Assembly (NCBI GenBank): GCA_964006375.1
Contig: OZ023266.1
Span: 62,866,946-62,930,945, forward strand
Length of the DNA stretch: 64,000 bases
Direction: 5' to 3'
Source of the DNA: Tillus elongatus
Lineage: Eukaryota > Arthropoda > Insecta > Coleoptera > Cleridae
Below the pieces are notes generated by a model. The model did not search any database and was not told where the DNA came from. It worked only from the letters and a program-made list of their open reading frames with translations. Both the position numbers and the translations under genes were made by a program. This document shows, piece by piece, positions 25,371 through 40,497 of the stretch (position 1 is its first letter; every line of letters begins with the position of its first letter).

Positions 25371-26551
25371 CTGTACTGTAGCTTATCGGAAACTTTTTAA
25401 TCACTCATTTTCAAAAATATTGATATACCCCTGTAAGAATATACCTGTATTAGATCTTTATCTATTATGTGAGTCATGATACCCAATTAGGTATTACATA
25501 ATCACCTACCTAAATGAAAATAGGTACTTCAATAAATGCGATATTAATTCATTTTTCAGTAAATGAACACCATAATCCATTTGTTGAACACAAAACAAAA
25601 ATCGTGTTCATTCACTGGCTAAGACTAACCTTGTCTACAAAATAATACGACTTTAAGTGACACAACAATCAGTATACCTTAGGGTTCATTTTTGCTCGAT
25701 TTTGAAATAAATTCGTAAAACCCAGTGAATGAATACCTTGGTCATTTACTAGGTTTAGCATTACTTTCATACCCACTAACTGAACACGTGAAAATACTGT
25801 TAAATATTTAATATAAACGATATTGATATTGAAAATCATTATACTCAATATCTTGACTTCTTAATAGTTTCCGAAATTATATAATTATATTTGTTTTAAG
25901 GGATATATAGCTTAATTTTAAGAAGGAATGTCGTCACCTTACCTTAAACAAAATGGCTGCTACTGTTCTTGTTACATAGCAACACTTAACATCACGGTAG
26001 ACTGAGACCCACTGATTTGTGCTAAAGTTTTACCTATGAATAAATAGCCTACTGCACGATCTCGGTAAATAATTGAAACGTTCTAGAGTAATCTGCAATT
26101 GGTTAGATTCTTATTAGATAGTAACTGCCGATTTGTTCATTTACTAGTTGCTGTTCATTTTCTGGGCAATCCACCCTACCAGAATGAAACACAACTGCAA
26201 CTTAATCTCCTATAAAATAGAAATCTATATCGAACGTTACTAATTTAATATTGACAATATATTGATATCAGTTTCTGAGATACGTAAGTTATCCTTGCCA
26301 TTGTTATTTATTATGTGTAAATAATTTAGCTCAATAAATTAAAACTGTGCTTGTAGTTCATCCAGCTTGACAAGATTGTTCCATACGTAGTAAAGGCTTT
26401 CGCCCCGATTTCACTGTAACGTTTTTCTGCAAGACAAAACCGCCAGCAGAGATGATAATTATTGTAAAGTCAAAGTCTGTCTTCGTATAAAATTAAAGTG
26501 TTAACACAATAAATTGTATGGCGAACTTACTAACCTCCAATTTTATTTTAG

Positions 26552-26620
26552 GGACACGACACCACATCTTTATCTCTATGTTACACTTTAATGTTGTTGG
26601 CATGCAACAGGGACTGTCAG
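26552..26620 (+). CDS. CYP4-like cytochrome P450, exon 6 (oxygen-activation motif)
   Basis: A 69-base micro-exon of 23 codons, phase 0 at both ends, between the acceptor ttttattttag and the donor CAG/gtaagg. It begins GHDTTS, the oxygen-binding and activating motif of helix I ([A/G]Gx[D/E]T[T/S]), and continues SLCYTLMLLACNRDCQ. The conserved Asp-Thr pair is present. Directly after the donor the intron contains a SINE on the opposite strand (26735-27081), then a complete mariner relic. The short length hides this exon from simple ORF scans. It is accepted because both splice sites are good and the motif completes the split CYP4 signature begun in exon 5. Confidence 0.9.
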
Positions 26621-26734
26621 GTAAGGTGTTAGTGCTGACCGTAGGTTTTCAGAGTTAACTTCAAGAAACTTGAATGTAAAACTAATTACTTTCCCAACTA
26701 CAAAATAGATTTAAAACAACAAATGTTTTTCTTT

Positions 26735-27081
26735 AACTTCGTTCTATTTCCGCGACTATGGCCAATCACCGACGGCAGGGAACAGTTTCACCTCAGTATC
26801 CTGAAAATTATTCCGAACCACTGCCTTTCTGTAAGAAGGCAAATGGGTCTTTAACGTGCCCAACATCGCATAGACACGGGACCGACGGCTTTACGCCCTC
26901 TCCGAAGAGCGGAACGTGCAGGCATTCGACTTGCTCAAATACAATGCCAGAACGTCAGTTGATGTTAATGTTACAGTATGTACCGAAAAAGCGAAAGGAG
27001 AACCCTGGAATCGAACCTAGTACCCTTCGCATCAGAGGCACACGTTCTTACCACTCAACCACTGAGGCTCTCAACCAAAAT
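26735..27081 (-). mobile_element. tRNA-derived SINE, full length
   Basis: Full-length inverse copy, about 345 bp. The head, on the - strand, has GAGCCTCAGTGGTTGAGTGG near 27080 and the B-box region GTACTAGGTTCGATTCCAGG near 27010. The body includes the shared ATCGCATAGACACGGGACC (as written) and the 3' end GTGAAACTGTTCCCTGCCGT on the - strand. The + strand frame through it is a shadow. Confidence 0.85.
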
Positions 27082-27889
27082 CTATAAGATTGAAAATGTT
27101 TCTTTTGAACATATGTTAGTCGGGTATGTGAGCTGAAAACAGATATTTTCTACAGTGTGGTTTAAAAGTAGTAGTACACGAAGCATCGGTGGATTCTCGG
27201 AATCAAAATATGAAGCCTAAGTTAAATTTCTCTTAGTCTTAAAGTCAAAATCAAAAGAGATACAGGGTGTTGAAGTGACAAATTGAATTTTTATCTTCAT
27301 TGATGTCGGAAAAAATATTTGCCGTATTGCCTTAAAATAGGTTCTTCGTAGCCTTAAAACCCAACTGGACTCTAGCACTCAGAAAGAGCTGCTTTCGGTA
27401 CGCCTCAAGTCTTAAAATACTTAGTGAGAAATTGTATATCGATTTTGTTTAATGTCTAGAAAATCATTTGACGTATTGTCTTAAAAATTAATATACATGG
27501 GTTTTTCATAGTAACAAAAAAACGGGTTCATTACCCTTCAAGTTTTAAAAATACTTGCATTTCTGGTATCTCCGAAACTGCATGAGCTATTTTCATAAAC
27601 TTTCGTGCAAATATTGATTTAATACAGGATGCTAATTAAATATGTACACAAACTTCAAGAAATGGAAGTTCACTTGATTTCAAAGCAAAGATTTTCTATA
27701 AATATAGGTCTTTAATGGCTTCGTTCCGAAAATATAGGGTGTTTTAATTAAAGAAAAAATAATACGGCACTGTTTATTAATACCATACATTTTTCTGACA
27801 CAACAATTCTGAACAAAAGAGAGCTCCAGATATTTTTCGATTGTTGTTTTCGTGAAAAAAAAATATGTGTTCATTAATATTAATAGTAA
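27082..27889. other. No gene recognised
   Basis: AT-rich intron sequence containing ATACAGGGTGTTGAAGTGAC at 27261, which resembles mariner-type transposon ends, but no partner was found. Confidence 0.45.
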
Positions 27890-29169
27890 TTTTTCTTAAA
27901 CTGAACAGTAACAATTTCCTTCAATAGTTGATGGAAATGACCACTTTCGGCTTCAATACAGCCGTTTATTCGTCTGGCCATTCAATTACGGATTCTCTAG
28001 AAAATACCTGGTGTATTTTTGATTATCAATCAAGAATCAACTATTGTATTTCGTAAGTCGTCTACATTTTGAACAATAGTCTTGTACACCTGTAATGACC
28101 CAAGATGCCCCGAAAAAATAATCTAAAGGATTCATGTCAGGCAACCGAGGAGGCCCTGGCAGTGGGTCTCCTCTTCTAATCCAACGATTAGGGTAACTTC
28201 CATTACAAAGTTGACGCGCAACTAGACGGAAGTATGGACGAGCACCGTCGTGCATGTACCAGATACGACATATTTCCCTAATTGGAGCTTCCTTTAAAAC
28301 TATAGGTATAACGTACACTAAACACCCTTTGTATTGTTCCCCATTAAGTCTATGGGGCCAAAAATGAGGCCCAATTAGGTGGTAATCCACAAATCCAATC
28401 CAAATGTTGAAGGAAAATTGTTCCGGATATTATTTCTACGATGGCGTCTGGATTAAATTCAGTCCATACGTAGTTATTATGGAAGTTCATGATCGAATTT
28501 ATAGAAAAACGACTTTTATCCGTAAAAAACAGTTAACTCAAGAAACCTGGATTTCTTATTATTTTTCTGCGTAACCAGTGGGAATAGTTACCCGCAGAGG
28601 CAAATCCCCCGGCAATAGAGCTTGCACACGTTGCAGGTAATAAGGAGTCAGCTGCTGGTCTCTTGAAATTTGCCACACTGGTACATGGATAATGTTAAAT
28701 TTCTGCGCAATTTTTCGCAAAGTAGTTTCAGGGTTTCTTTTAATTTCATTTAGCACAGCTTCCCCAATCAGAACAGTTCTTGCCGTTGCGGGGCTTCTTT
28801 TGATCTTTTTAAACTGCCTGTTTCAGGAAGTCGTTCTTGGATTTTTAAAGTTCTTACATTAGGTTCTGCACGTTGAGAGTATTGTTCATGACATATATTC
28901 TTACACCTTGAGCTTTACCCTGACCCATTCCGTGACAAAATTGCATTTCACTATTAGTAAATTCAACCATTTTAAAGGAAAATTTCTATATCACATATAC
29001 GTAGGTACTAAGAACTACAAATAATTACGTTGTAAGTAAATTGATAGCTGAGAAGTTGTTGACAAAATACTGCAATTGTTTTTCAAAGCACATCGAATCT
29101 AACAATAGTTAAGGTGGTGATTTCAATAATTTACTACAGGAAAATGTTACCGTTCACTTTAAGAAAAAT
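27890..29169 (-). mobile_element. Mariner-like transposon (D41D spacing), inactive
   Basis: Inverted ends: TTTTCTTAAACTGAACAGTA at 27891 and its inverse near 29146-29169 (two differences over about 22 bp). The - strand transposase remnants run from MVEFTNSEMQFCHGMG near 28970, through the HTH part ETTLRKIAQKFNIIHVPVWQ and YYLQRVQALLPGDLPLR (28756-28559), to FFTDKSRFSI, YMHDGARPYF and PPRLPDMNPLDYFF. By eye 41 residues separate the aspartates of HDGA and PLD, the spacing of the DD41D (rosa/Visitor) branch of Tc1/mariner. Frameshifts break it. At about 1.28 kb it is the normal full length for a mariner. Confidence 0.75.
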
Positions 29170-29465
29170 GCTTTGTTTGTTATTTGTTGATATTACAATT
29201 AATATTAATTAAAAAATTATAAAAGTCAAACGTTTTTTCGTGAAAGTTTGGTACTTTTACGGGAATTTGTTGAAAATCAGTAATCCAAATCTTTTCTTTA
29301 TTTTCCTCGAAAACAGCTAATTTGATTGAAAAATGTCAAGAGGACTCTTGTGTTTAGAATTAACTGTTATATTAGAGATATGTATTATATAGAAAAAAGT
29401 GTCCTACTATTTTATTCTTTAATTAAACCAGTCTGTATTTTCAAAACGAAGCCGTTTAGGACCTG

Positions 29466-29781
29466 TATCAGACCCTCGGTGGTTCAGTAGTAAGGACGGG
29501 TGCCTCTTAACCGAAGGGTACCGGGTTCGATTCCCAGGGTTCCCATTTCACTTTTTTAGTACATACTGTACAACTAACACCAACCGACGTTGTGGCACTG
29601 TATTTGAGCAAGTTGAATGTCGGTCCTCGGTCCATGCGATGTTGGGAACGTCAAATATCCCTCCCATCCTTACAGAAAGGCTGGGGTTCGGCAAAATTTC
29701 CAGGATAGTGAGGTGAAACTGCTCCCTGATGTCGGTGATTGGCCATAATCGAGGAAATAGATCGATGTAAAAAAGGATCTG
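29466..29781 (+). mobile_element. tRNA-derived SINE
   Basis: Head with A box TCGGTGGTTCAGTAGTAAGG and B box GGGTTCGATTCCCAG. ACCCT and AGGGT at its two ends can pair like part of an acceptor stem. The body ends in ATAATCGAGGAAATAGATCG and a short A tail. Possible 10-bp target duplication: GGACCTGTAT before and GGATCTGTAT after. It lies in the CYP4-like intron about 280 bp before exon 7. Confidence 0.85.
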
Positions 29782-30060
29782 TATTTATAAAAAATTTTGC
29801 CTTAAAAATAGGTAAATTAATTCCTTAAATTTTGTGTACGTACTTAATTAATACACTCTAGAGCCTTCCTATGTACCAAACTAAGGATATCGTAAAGCTG
29901 TATGGTAAATCAAGTTTAAAAGAATGTGTTTATAGGTTTAATAGCATATATATCAGTGGTCATCTCAGGTCCTAATCTTTACCATTGTTACATCAATACT
30001 TTTTTTAAATGTCATATACTTAGTTTTTAAAAATAAGTGTTTATATTAAATATATTTTAG

Positions 30061-30409
30061 GACAAGGTCTTTGAAGAAATTAATGAAATCTTGCAAGATA
30101 ACAAAGAGGTACCGACATATAAAGACTTGATTGATATGAAATATTTAGAAAGGTGCATTAAAGAGTCTCTAAGACTCTATCCTAGTGTACCGATGATATC
30201 GAGAGTATCTGAAGGCAGTACATTAAAAAATGGTTTAGAGATTCCTAAAGACTGCATGGTGGTGATACCTATTTACGATATACACAGAAGACCAGACATC
30301 TATCCCAACCCTAAAAAGTTTGATCCAGACAGATTTTTACCAGAAAATGTTAAACAAAGGCACCCTTTCGCTTACATACCTTTCAGCGCAGGTCCTAGAA
30401 ACTGCATAG
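30061..30409 (+). CDS. CYP4-like cytochrome P450, exon 7 (helix K and haem loop)
   Basis: 349 bases from the acceptor atattttag to the donor ATAG/gtaag, phase 0 in and phase 1 out. It starts DKVFEEINEIL and includes the helix K ExxR motif within CIKESLRLYPSVP. The meander follows (FDPDRFLPENV), then PFAYIPFSAGPRNCIG, the haem-binding loop FxxGxRxCxG with the proximal cysteine ligand. The glycine codon after the cysteine is split by the intron and completed in exon 8. All catalytic residues are present. The intron that follows, 8.8 kb, is the most heavily invaded: three TA-family copies, a head-to-head PLE pair, and a PLE with a LINE nested in it. Confidence 0.95.
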
Positions 30410-30490
30410 GTAAGTTAAATTTCTTGTATCAATCCTTTTTTTTTGCACACCAAGTATTTGCACTCTACACAATGATTTACTATAAGCGTT

Positions 30491-30828
<338 letters not shown>

Positions 30829-30998
30829 CAGCTCAAATACATTAAATAATGCTTTGTTTTAATTAGTCAGTCGTATTCCCCCGGTCCGTCCCAGTTCTGA
30901 GCTGAGATTTAATATATCGAATTGCGGCCACCGCACCACCAGGTCTACTAGTTTATAACTAATATCAGATCAGATTACGTGACTAGGTATCTAGCGAT

Positions 30999-31996
<998 letters not shown>

Positions 31997-32979
31997 GGTA
32001 TAGTGATCACATCACTTTACCTAAACACTCACTACACCCACATACACACAAAATGGCCTCATACAGATACTTAATAAACAGAATGCCAAATGTACCACTT
32101 CATAACGACGAACGAGTAAAGGAGTACAACATCATAATACAAATAGCAGAAAGAAATGGATACAACAAGAAAACAATAGAAAAGCTAGTAAAACAAATCA
32201 AAAACAAACAAACCAACAAAACCAAAAACAAAACACCAGAAACAAACACAAAATACACAACATTTACTTATAACCACCACATCAAAAAATAACACAAACA
32301 CTAAAACAATATGACTTAAAAATGAGCTACAAAACCAATAATAAAATAATAAACAAAATAAATAAAAAACAAGAACACAACCCACATAAATTAAAACGAA
32401 TATATCAAATAGAATGTAACACATGTAATAAAAAATATATAGGAATGACAAAAAAAAAATCAATAGAAACAAGTTTCAAGGAACATATAACAGCATTAGG
32501 TAAAATCCACATACCTAGCTACAAATCAAACGTAGCTACACACATTCACAACACAAAACACCAGAAACCAGACATCACCCAATTACAACTAATGAAACAT
32601 GTTAGACCACAAAAAAATGGAAATCTGGGAACAATACTACATTCAACAAACAAACAATAGGAAACAATTAATGCCAGAACAAATCCAAGTACAAACATTT
32701 AAACAAAACTTAATAATCGCCATACAAACAGACAAATGATCAAACCACAGTGATCAAGACAGGAGACCGATACACACGACACAGTCCGAGGTCACAACCA
32801 ATCAGAGAACAGGAAACCGACCAATAGAAGCTCACGGCGCATGCGCCACGTACAATCTCAGGCGTAGAGCAGACAGGAGCGATAACAGTCAGTAGCGTGC
32901 TGATGATGAAACGGGACGGTTCGAAACTGCAGTCCGCGCAAACCAATAAGAAATCACAAACGTACAACAAACAAATAAA
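31997..32979 (+). pseudogene. PLE 3' end, right half of a head-to-head pair
   Basis: The first frame (31966-32292) covers RT thumb-like sequence: RYLINRMPNVPLHNDERVKE and IQIAERNGYNKKTIEKLV. After a frameshift, GIY-YIG sequence follows at 32322-32660: KLKRIYQIECNTCNKKYIGM and IETSFKEHITAL. The 3' region carries a hammerhead at 32895-32939 and ends at a (TA)n tract. The first residue of GIY is Arg here, and the RT core is missing, so the copy is inactive. The two arms diverge by scattered changes. Confidence 0.75.
32895..32939 (+). ncRNA. Hammerhead ribozyme motif in PLE, intact core
   Basis: GCGTG (stem I), CTGATGA at 32900-32906, stem II region with GAAAC and GGTTC sides (one mismatch), GAAA at 32923-32926, palindromic stem III ACTGCAGT at 32926-32933, cleavage-site C 32934, and CGCGC completing stem I (one G-U pair). 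All core residues are present. Confidence 0.7.

Positions 32980-33075
<96 letters not shown>
32980..33075. repeat. (TA)n microsatellite
   Basis: About 47 TA units at the 3' end of the right-hand PLE. Confidence 0.97.
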
Positions 33076-34900
<1,825 letters not shown>

Positions 34901-35339
34901 CTTTTTAAAATATAGACTTAGCGACGATTTCTATTCACAAATGTTCGGTTACTTCTGTGTAACCATCATAAGATGATGCTGTCAAGCAGCAAGACCGGTT
35001 ACGGAGAAGAAAACAAACATTTGTGAAGCCAGAGAAATAGTCTCTAGGTCTATATTAAGTATGAAACGGTTTGGCTAAGTAAGAAAACAACAATCATTAA
35101 ATTTTCTTTCATTAGAATTTTAGGAATTTCTGTGTGGTTTGGGAGCTGGTAACTTAGAGTAGGTTACGCACTATATAACTGAAATATTTTTAACCTAGAT
35201 GGGCACCTTTGGTTACACTGAAAGTAACTACCAACTATGCAATTTTAAATAAAATAGCCTATACGTCATTATATCTTTATTTAAAAAAAATTAAATTCCA
35301 ATAGAAGTTTATATAAGACATCGTATATCTAATATCTAT
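34901..35339. other. No gene; one degenerate hammerhead-like stretch
   Basis: At 34971-35005 AGATGA, TGCTGTCAAGCAGCA and ACCGGT follow each other as in the motif at 62274-62314, but both halves of the core are mutated. Nothing else is recognised. Confidence 0.45.
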
Positions 35340-35589
35340 GTCTAATGTTAAACTAAGTGAAGATTCGAACCTGTGATGAGCATTGATAAGGAGAGCCAAG
35401 TTTGCGTCATCAGGCGGAGGTTCAACGACACCAAAATTAACTTATTTCGTTTGGCGGAAAATATATGTATTCTTTTATTATCTACCGTACGTGCTTCTCT
35501 CGGTATTTATTTTATAAAGTGATTTAGCAGGAGACCACTCATAGGCGGCAGAGCGAGATTCATACATTTTTTATTATTATATTATTTAG

Positions 35590-35591
<2 letters not shown>

Positions 35592-35656
<65 letters not shown>
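35592..35656. repeat. (TA)n microsatellite inside the PLE 3' region
   Basis: About 32 TA units. The corresponding PLE sequence at 47.3 kb also sits beside a (TA)n tract. Confidence 0.97.
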
Positions 35657-35657
<1 letters not shown>

Positions 35658-36392
35658 TTTTGAGTGCCTTTAGCTGTCCTGGTTGTCTAACATTTTTTAT
35701 TAATTTTAGATTCTCCTCATTGACGTAGTGATTATTTTCGCAAATATGTCGGGAAACGGAAGCTCTATCTATAGTACCGTATCTTAATTGTGCTAAATGT
35801 TCTTTGAATCTAATTCCAATAGATCTTTTTGTTTGTTCGACCTATTTAAGATCCCAACCTTTACAACTTATTTTATGAATTTCCGACATTTTGGCGGTAC
35901 TGTCCTTCTCTCTTGGGTTACCTAAGGAGTCTTTTTAAGTATATTTTGTCGAAAATGTTAGTTGAAAATTGGCTTTTAAAAAAATGCTATCTAGACTCTT
36001 TGTTATTCGAGGGTCAAATGGTAAGCGAACAAAGCTTTTTCGGCTTTCTCTCTTCTAAAAGTCGTTGATTTCGCTAAGATTTTCTTTGTTTTCTGTTTGT
36101 TAATTATTTATTCGGCCACGTTCTTAATATACTCTAATTCTTTAGTACATCTACTTTCACCTGCAGGAAAATTAATTAACCTGTTTACTAAAAAAATTCA
36201 CACTGGCCATTTTTTGTGCGTACGTATGATATAAGCCATTCGAAATGAAGCTTAGGGTGGTGGTTTCCTTTCTATGGACATCGAATTCTAAAGTCTCTTT
36301 ATTTTTGACAACTAGTACATCTAGAAAGGGTAATTTATTATTAGGTGCTAATTCGTGGGTAAATTTTATACAATCAAATTTACTGTTTAATT

Positions 36393-37790
36393 GGAGGCTT
36401 ATGGGGTGCGTGGTGTGCCACTTAAATTGATGGAAACATACCTTGTCAGTAGGAAACAAAGAGTGGATATAAACGGGGTACTGAGTGATGTGCAAGAGGT
36501 GGAATGTGGAGTCGCTCAGGGCAGCATATTGGGACCAATCCTCTTTAAGTTGTACATTAACGATCTGTTGAGTGTGGAATGCTGGGGCAGGGTAGTACGT
36601 TACGCTGATGACACTGTTATCTTCTGGAGTGGACATACTTGGGGTGAGGTGAGGAAGATGGCGGAGTCTGGTTTTAGAAAAGTCATGGAATTGCTTGATT
36701 TAAACTGCCTGACGCTTAATGCAGAGACGACAAAGTTTTTGCCTTTTGCAGCGTACAGAAACGCACTGCCTACCTTTACAGACTTAGCAATTAGCTGTGA
36801 TAGTGTTTCACAGTTGAAGAAAGCCGAATGGGTCAAATATTTGGGCATAGTAATAAATGGACACCTAAGATGGGACAAACAAGTGGAACAGGTGGTAAAT
36901 AGGGTCAGCTCGCTGCTTTATAAATTCAAATTATTGAGACAGAACTTGAACACTCGAGAAATGAGAGTATTCTACAACGCCCTGGTGGAGTCGCAACTGT
37001 CATATGGGATAATTGGATGGGGAGGTGCGAGGGACAGTATGTTTAAGACGGTGGATGTGGTACAGAAGTTGATGCTAAAGATCATATATCGGAAACCTAT
37101 TGCTTACCCAAGTGAATCTCTTTTCAGAGAATCGCGTCTTCTTGACTGTAGACAACAATACTTCAAAACAGTACTCATAGAAGAATTGTATATAAGCATC
37201 CTGACAGGCTGGTATTTTTTAATCACGGTCACGAGACACAAAGGCGACTGTAGAGTGGACAAATGCAAAAAGAGTATCAAAAAACGAGGTCATGCATACC
37301 TGGGGCAAAAGTTGTATAACCTGATCCCAAATGAAGTAAGAGCGAGTGTTTCACTACCAGTCTATAAAAAAAGAGTGACCGGATGGCTGCTTTCTATGAC
37401 TCGGGACAGAGTCAGCAGAATAATAAATAGTAATTGGTGCTAGAGCATCGCTCATCTCCCTTGATTTTGGGACGACGTAGAACTTTGGAAAATTGAAATG
37501 AGGGGGGGGGGAGCTTGATGGGAAAATATTTTATATATTACTGTTTTCCGTTATTATAAAGTAGAATTTAGGAAGGATTTAAGTAAGTGGACCTTTTACT
37601 GATTTGCTCTTGGGAGAGCTGGCAGCCTAAATATAGGGAGAGTTAGTTTTTAAATGTTCTGAACTCACAAATAAGTACATTTGGGTACTTCGTGGGTATC
37701 GTTCTTGTTTATTCTGTGATTTTAGGCTTTATGAATAGCAAACCATGTGTGTATATTTCTTCTTTTGTTGAATAAACTTATATTATTATA

Positions 37791-37847
<57 letters not shown>

Positions 37848-37853
37848 GGACAA
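36393..37853 (+). pseudogene. LINE, 5'-truncated, long RT frame, (ATT)n tail, nested in the PLE
   Basis: One open frame (to 37443) covers RT blocks GVAQGSILGPILFKLYINDL and VRYADDTVIFW, where YADD is the catalytic pair. Next come KYLGIVINGHLRWDKQVEQV (the YLGVxxD-type block) and the C-terminal region ending RRVSRIINSNWC-like. The initial part of the RT is missing and the frame is fused to sequence at the insertion point, so the ATG is not a real start. The 3' UTR of about 340 bp contains a G run at 37503-37510, an AATAAA near 37772 and an (ATT)n tail to 37853. It is one of the youngest insertions here, since its frame has no stop over about 350 codons. Confidence 0.8.
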
Positions 37854-38720
37854 TAAAATCTTCTAGTCTGCAAATGTTTGTGTTAAACACTGCGAAAGTA
37901 CCAACCACGTAACAAAACAACACACTTCAGATCTACTCATGAAAAGGTCTGCAATAAATGGCGATAGCGGGTTGCCCTTTGACGTGCCTTAGGTTTATTG
38001 AAAAAGCTCATTGTTTAATTAAAAATGTTTTGTTTAATCAAAGGTTCGTTAAAGTTAAATATTCTTTGCAAACCTTTTCATTTATGTTACGCTACGAAAC
38101 AACAAGGCTACATCAAATGAAATCAGAACCTCGCCTTCAATCAATTTATACTCATTTGTGAACAACTTTGCTAAATGTTATGTCGAGGAATCTATAGCGG
38201 AAACAATAGGTCTCATTGATTTTCCCGGTTAATGAGTTTTTGGGAGACCGTAAACTATATCTCTATACTCGTTTTACACACAACCTTATTACCTTTATCT
38301 GCTCTATCATAAAACAATCTTTATCTCGCAATCGCTTAACTATTTTCATTTGGTTAAAATCTTGGTAATTAATGGACTTATTTTCTTTTCGGTGTTTTGA
38401 AATTTTATTTTTACATGCTTCTCTAACCAAAAATTTTTGAAGATTCAAGTAATTTTTTAATTTCTGTTTCAATACTAGAAATAATTTCTACTGTATCGTT
38501 TTTTTTATACTGTAAACAGAATTTCAACCCCTTGCTTAGGATGTCGATCTTATTTTTATTAGACGACTGTTAAGATAGATTTTCTACGAGGTCAATTTTT
38601 CATTTTTGATTTGACATTGTACCAGTTGTTTAATTCGTTGGTTTTGTATATCAATTTTCTTAAACAACTTCGCATTAATGACTACAAACATTTTCCTCTG
38701 AAAATTGCACTATTCTTCGT

Positions 38721-39191
38721 ATTCTAAGTTATTTAATTTAAATGTTATTCTAACATATTTTATGAGACGTTGGTTGGATATATTTATATTTTCTGATTCC
38801 ATAATTAAATGAACTATTTTTTACGGATGATGGTTAACGCAAAGTTAATAAAAGTAAAGTCTGGACTTTAAGCTGGAAATGTGTTGGGTTGTGTCCACAG
38901 TCTATACCTGCTAATCTGGGAACAAATAGATTTGTTAAAAAGGTAGACACGCGTTATGTTTAGGTCAATATTAAGTACTTACGTTTAAGGTATTGTTATC
39001 TCCGATTTTATTAAAATAAACTTTGATTTTACATGCCGTAAAAAACTTTACTTTAATTTAGTGTTTATATGAAACATAGTACAGCAAAAAATCACTTTTG
39101 TTGGTTATATTAAATGACCATTTTAATATTGTTAAACACAACTAAAATTAATTGCAATTGCCTATTAACTTTCACCTTTTTATCTTTTCAG
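38721..39191. other. No gene recognised (end of the last intron)
   Basis: AT-rich intron sequence up to the exon 8 acceptor. Confidence 0.5.
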
Positions 39192-39352
39192 GACAAAGAT
39201 TTGCAATGCTGGAAATGAAAACTGTTTTGACAGCGATTCTACGAAATTTTGTACTAGAACCAGTGGATATACCGGATAGTATTGTTATAATAACAGATCT
39301 GGTACTTAGAACGAAAGATGGAATTAAAGTAAAATTTATACCAAGAGAGTAG
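39192..39352 (+). CDS. CYP4-like cytochrome P450, last exon (exon 8) with stop codon
   Basis: 161 bases from the acceptor ttttcag to a TAG stop at 39350-39352. Joined in phase 1 to exon 7 it reads GQRFAMLEMKTVL, the helix L segment that follows the cysteine loop in P450s (GxxFAxxExK). It ends KVKFIPRE. The seven exons visible here give about 445 residues. Adding a first exon like the one at 53390-53567 (59 codons) gives about 504, the usual CYP4 length, so the gene looks complete and intact apart from the exon beyond the left edge. Poly(A) signals follow at 39488-39493 and 39546-39551. Confidence 0.93.
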
Positions 39353-39487
39353 AAATAGACTATCTTAGTAAAATAGATTATAAGGATTATTTTTTATATT
39401 AATATTATTTATTATTTATATTGTTATTAATATATATGTTTATCAGATACTGGGGTTGCATTATCTTTAGAACTATATACGTAAAAT

Positions 39488-39551
39488 AATAAACCTTCAA
39501 GTCTTCAATCAAATACATAATGACACGGCCCAAAGCTAGACTTTAAATAAA
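39488..39551 (+). promoter_or_regulatory. Candidate poly(A) signals of the CYP4-like gene
   Basis: Two AATAAA hexamers, at 39488-39493 and 39546-39551, lie 136 and 194 bp after the stop codon on the gene strand. Either would end the 3' UTR before the inverted TA-family fragment that begins near 39640. This is assigned by position; AATAAA is common by chance in such AT-rich DNA. Confidence 0.45.
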
Positions 39552-39639
39552 CATTCAGGGAATGAAAGCTTTCTAAATCTGGATATAAAAATAAAGTCCT
39601 TAAATGATTATACCTTTGCTTTTAACTTAGAAAACGGAA

Positions 39640-39880
39640 TTTTGGTAGATAGTATTCGTTTTACCATATAAACCTGCGTACTAAATTTAGTTGCCACAGC
39701 TTTGTTATTTCAAGAGATACAAAAATTTCCGAAAGAAAACCTAAAATTTTTAGTTAAAAACATTTTTTCCCAGGATTTTCCTGGATAATGATCTTATCGA
39801 AGCTATTTGCATAAGAAATCTACCAATCAATTCTATTTCAATCAGCCTCTTATTATTTGAGTTATCGATGTGATACATAT
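39640..39880 (-). repeat. TA-family right flank, start only
   Basis: The - strand reads TATGTATCACATCGATAACT near 39880 and continues to the GCGTAC-type segment near 39690, as in the right flank at 23125. The (TA)n core and left module are missing. At 39889 ATACAGTGTGGCCCACC begins a different, unassigned sequence. Confidence 0.65.
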
Positions 39881-40497
39881 ACAGTGTGGCCCACCCGGTC
39901 GATCTGACGAGCCAAAACTACATATTTTTTTAAATGGTTTCCACAGCTAGATGTTTATCAGACAAGACTACCATTTAATGGTAATTTTCATTATACAAGT
40001 GTTCAGGAAAGTAGTATATATCAAAATTATGCTTTTTAAATGGGTCACTTATACTTAGCGGGAAGCTTTAAATCTACAAAGAAAAATAGTCTAGCTTTGT
40101 TAAAGATTTATTATGATTAGCTTATCGTTTTTGATATTTTTTTTTTAATTTGAGGTGTTCAAAAAAGGCAAATATTTCCTAATTATCTAGTGTTTAAAAT
40201 TGATTTTATTCAAGAGAGACTTTGAATTCTCTGGGGTATAAGCTGCAGTACTTGAGGATCAGAAATATTGTACAACATGCTTACAGAATAGAGATGATTA
40301 CACGTATATTTAAACTCCAAATACTTTGTTATTTAAAATCGAACACCTAGTATATTTTAACATTATCTGAAGCATCTTTCAAAACACTTTTATAAATTCT
40401 TAATATTCCTTATATCTATATGTTATAGTTTTATATATAATAGCATAATTCTTATATCTATATAAAAATTATTTAATAAATATCGTTAATCTAGGTT
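39881..40497. other. No gene recognised
   Basis: It opens with a CAGTGTGGCCC motif resembling mariner-type ends. Nothing coding is seen before the LINE fragment at 40498. Confidence 0.45.

Larger units (their letters stand above)
35340..38720 (-). pseudogene. Penelope-like element, longest copy, split by a nested LINE
   Basis: Read on the - strand from 38720. An N-terminal basic region (MKQKLKNYLNLQKFLVREAC, 38472-38263) is followed by RT sequence ending KGNPLSPFIADLFMSRSE near 37930. The catalytic YVDD box follows, mutated to YVVG (about 37910-37890). A LINE is then inserted at 36393-37853. The PLE resumes with NSKFDCIKFTHELAPNNKLP, PFLDVLVVKN and QKMASVNFFSKQVN (to 36172). GIY-YIG remnants lie at about 35900-35690 (CKGWDLK, VEQTKRSIGIRFKEHLAQL, ICENNHYVNEENLKL). 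A (TA)n (35592-35656) interrupts the 3' region. The far end at 35400-35420 keeps only the CTGATGA half of a hammerhead. Loss of the RT aspartates and many stops make it dead. Confidence 0.75.

Noticed and set aside
26758..27087. 109-residue frame on the + strand
   Set aside because: It lies entirely within the inverse copy of the tRNA-derived SINE and matches no protein; the same is true of the frame at 44386-44934.
29466..29540. Functional tRNA gene
   Set aside because: A and B boxes are present, but the cloverleaf is incomplete and the sequence continues into a dispersed SINE body found at four other places.
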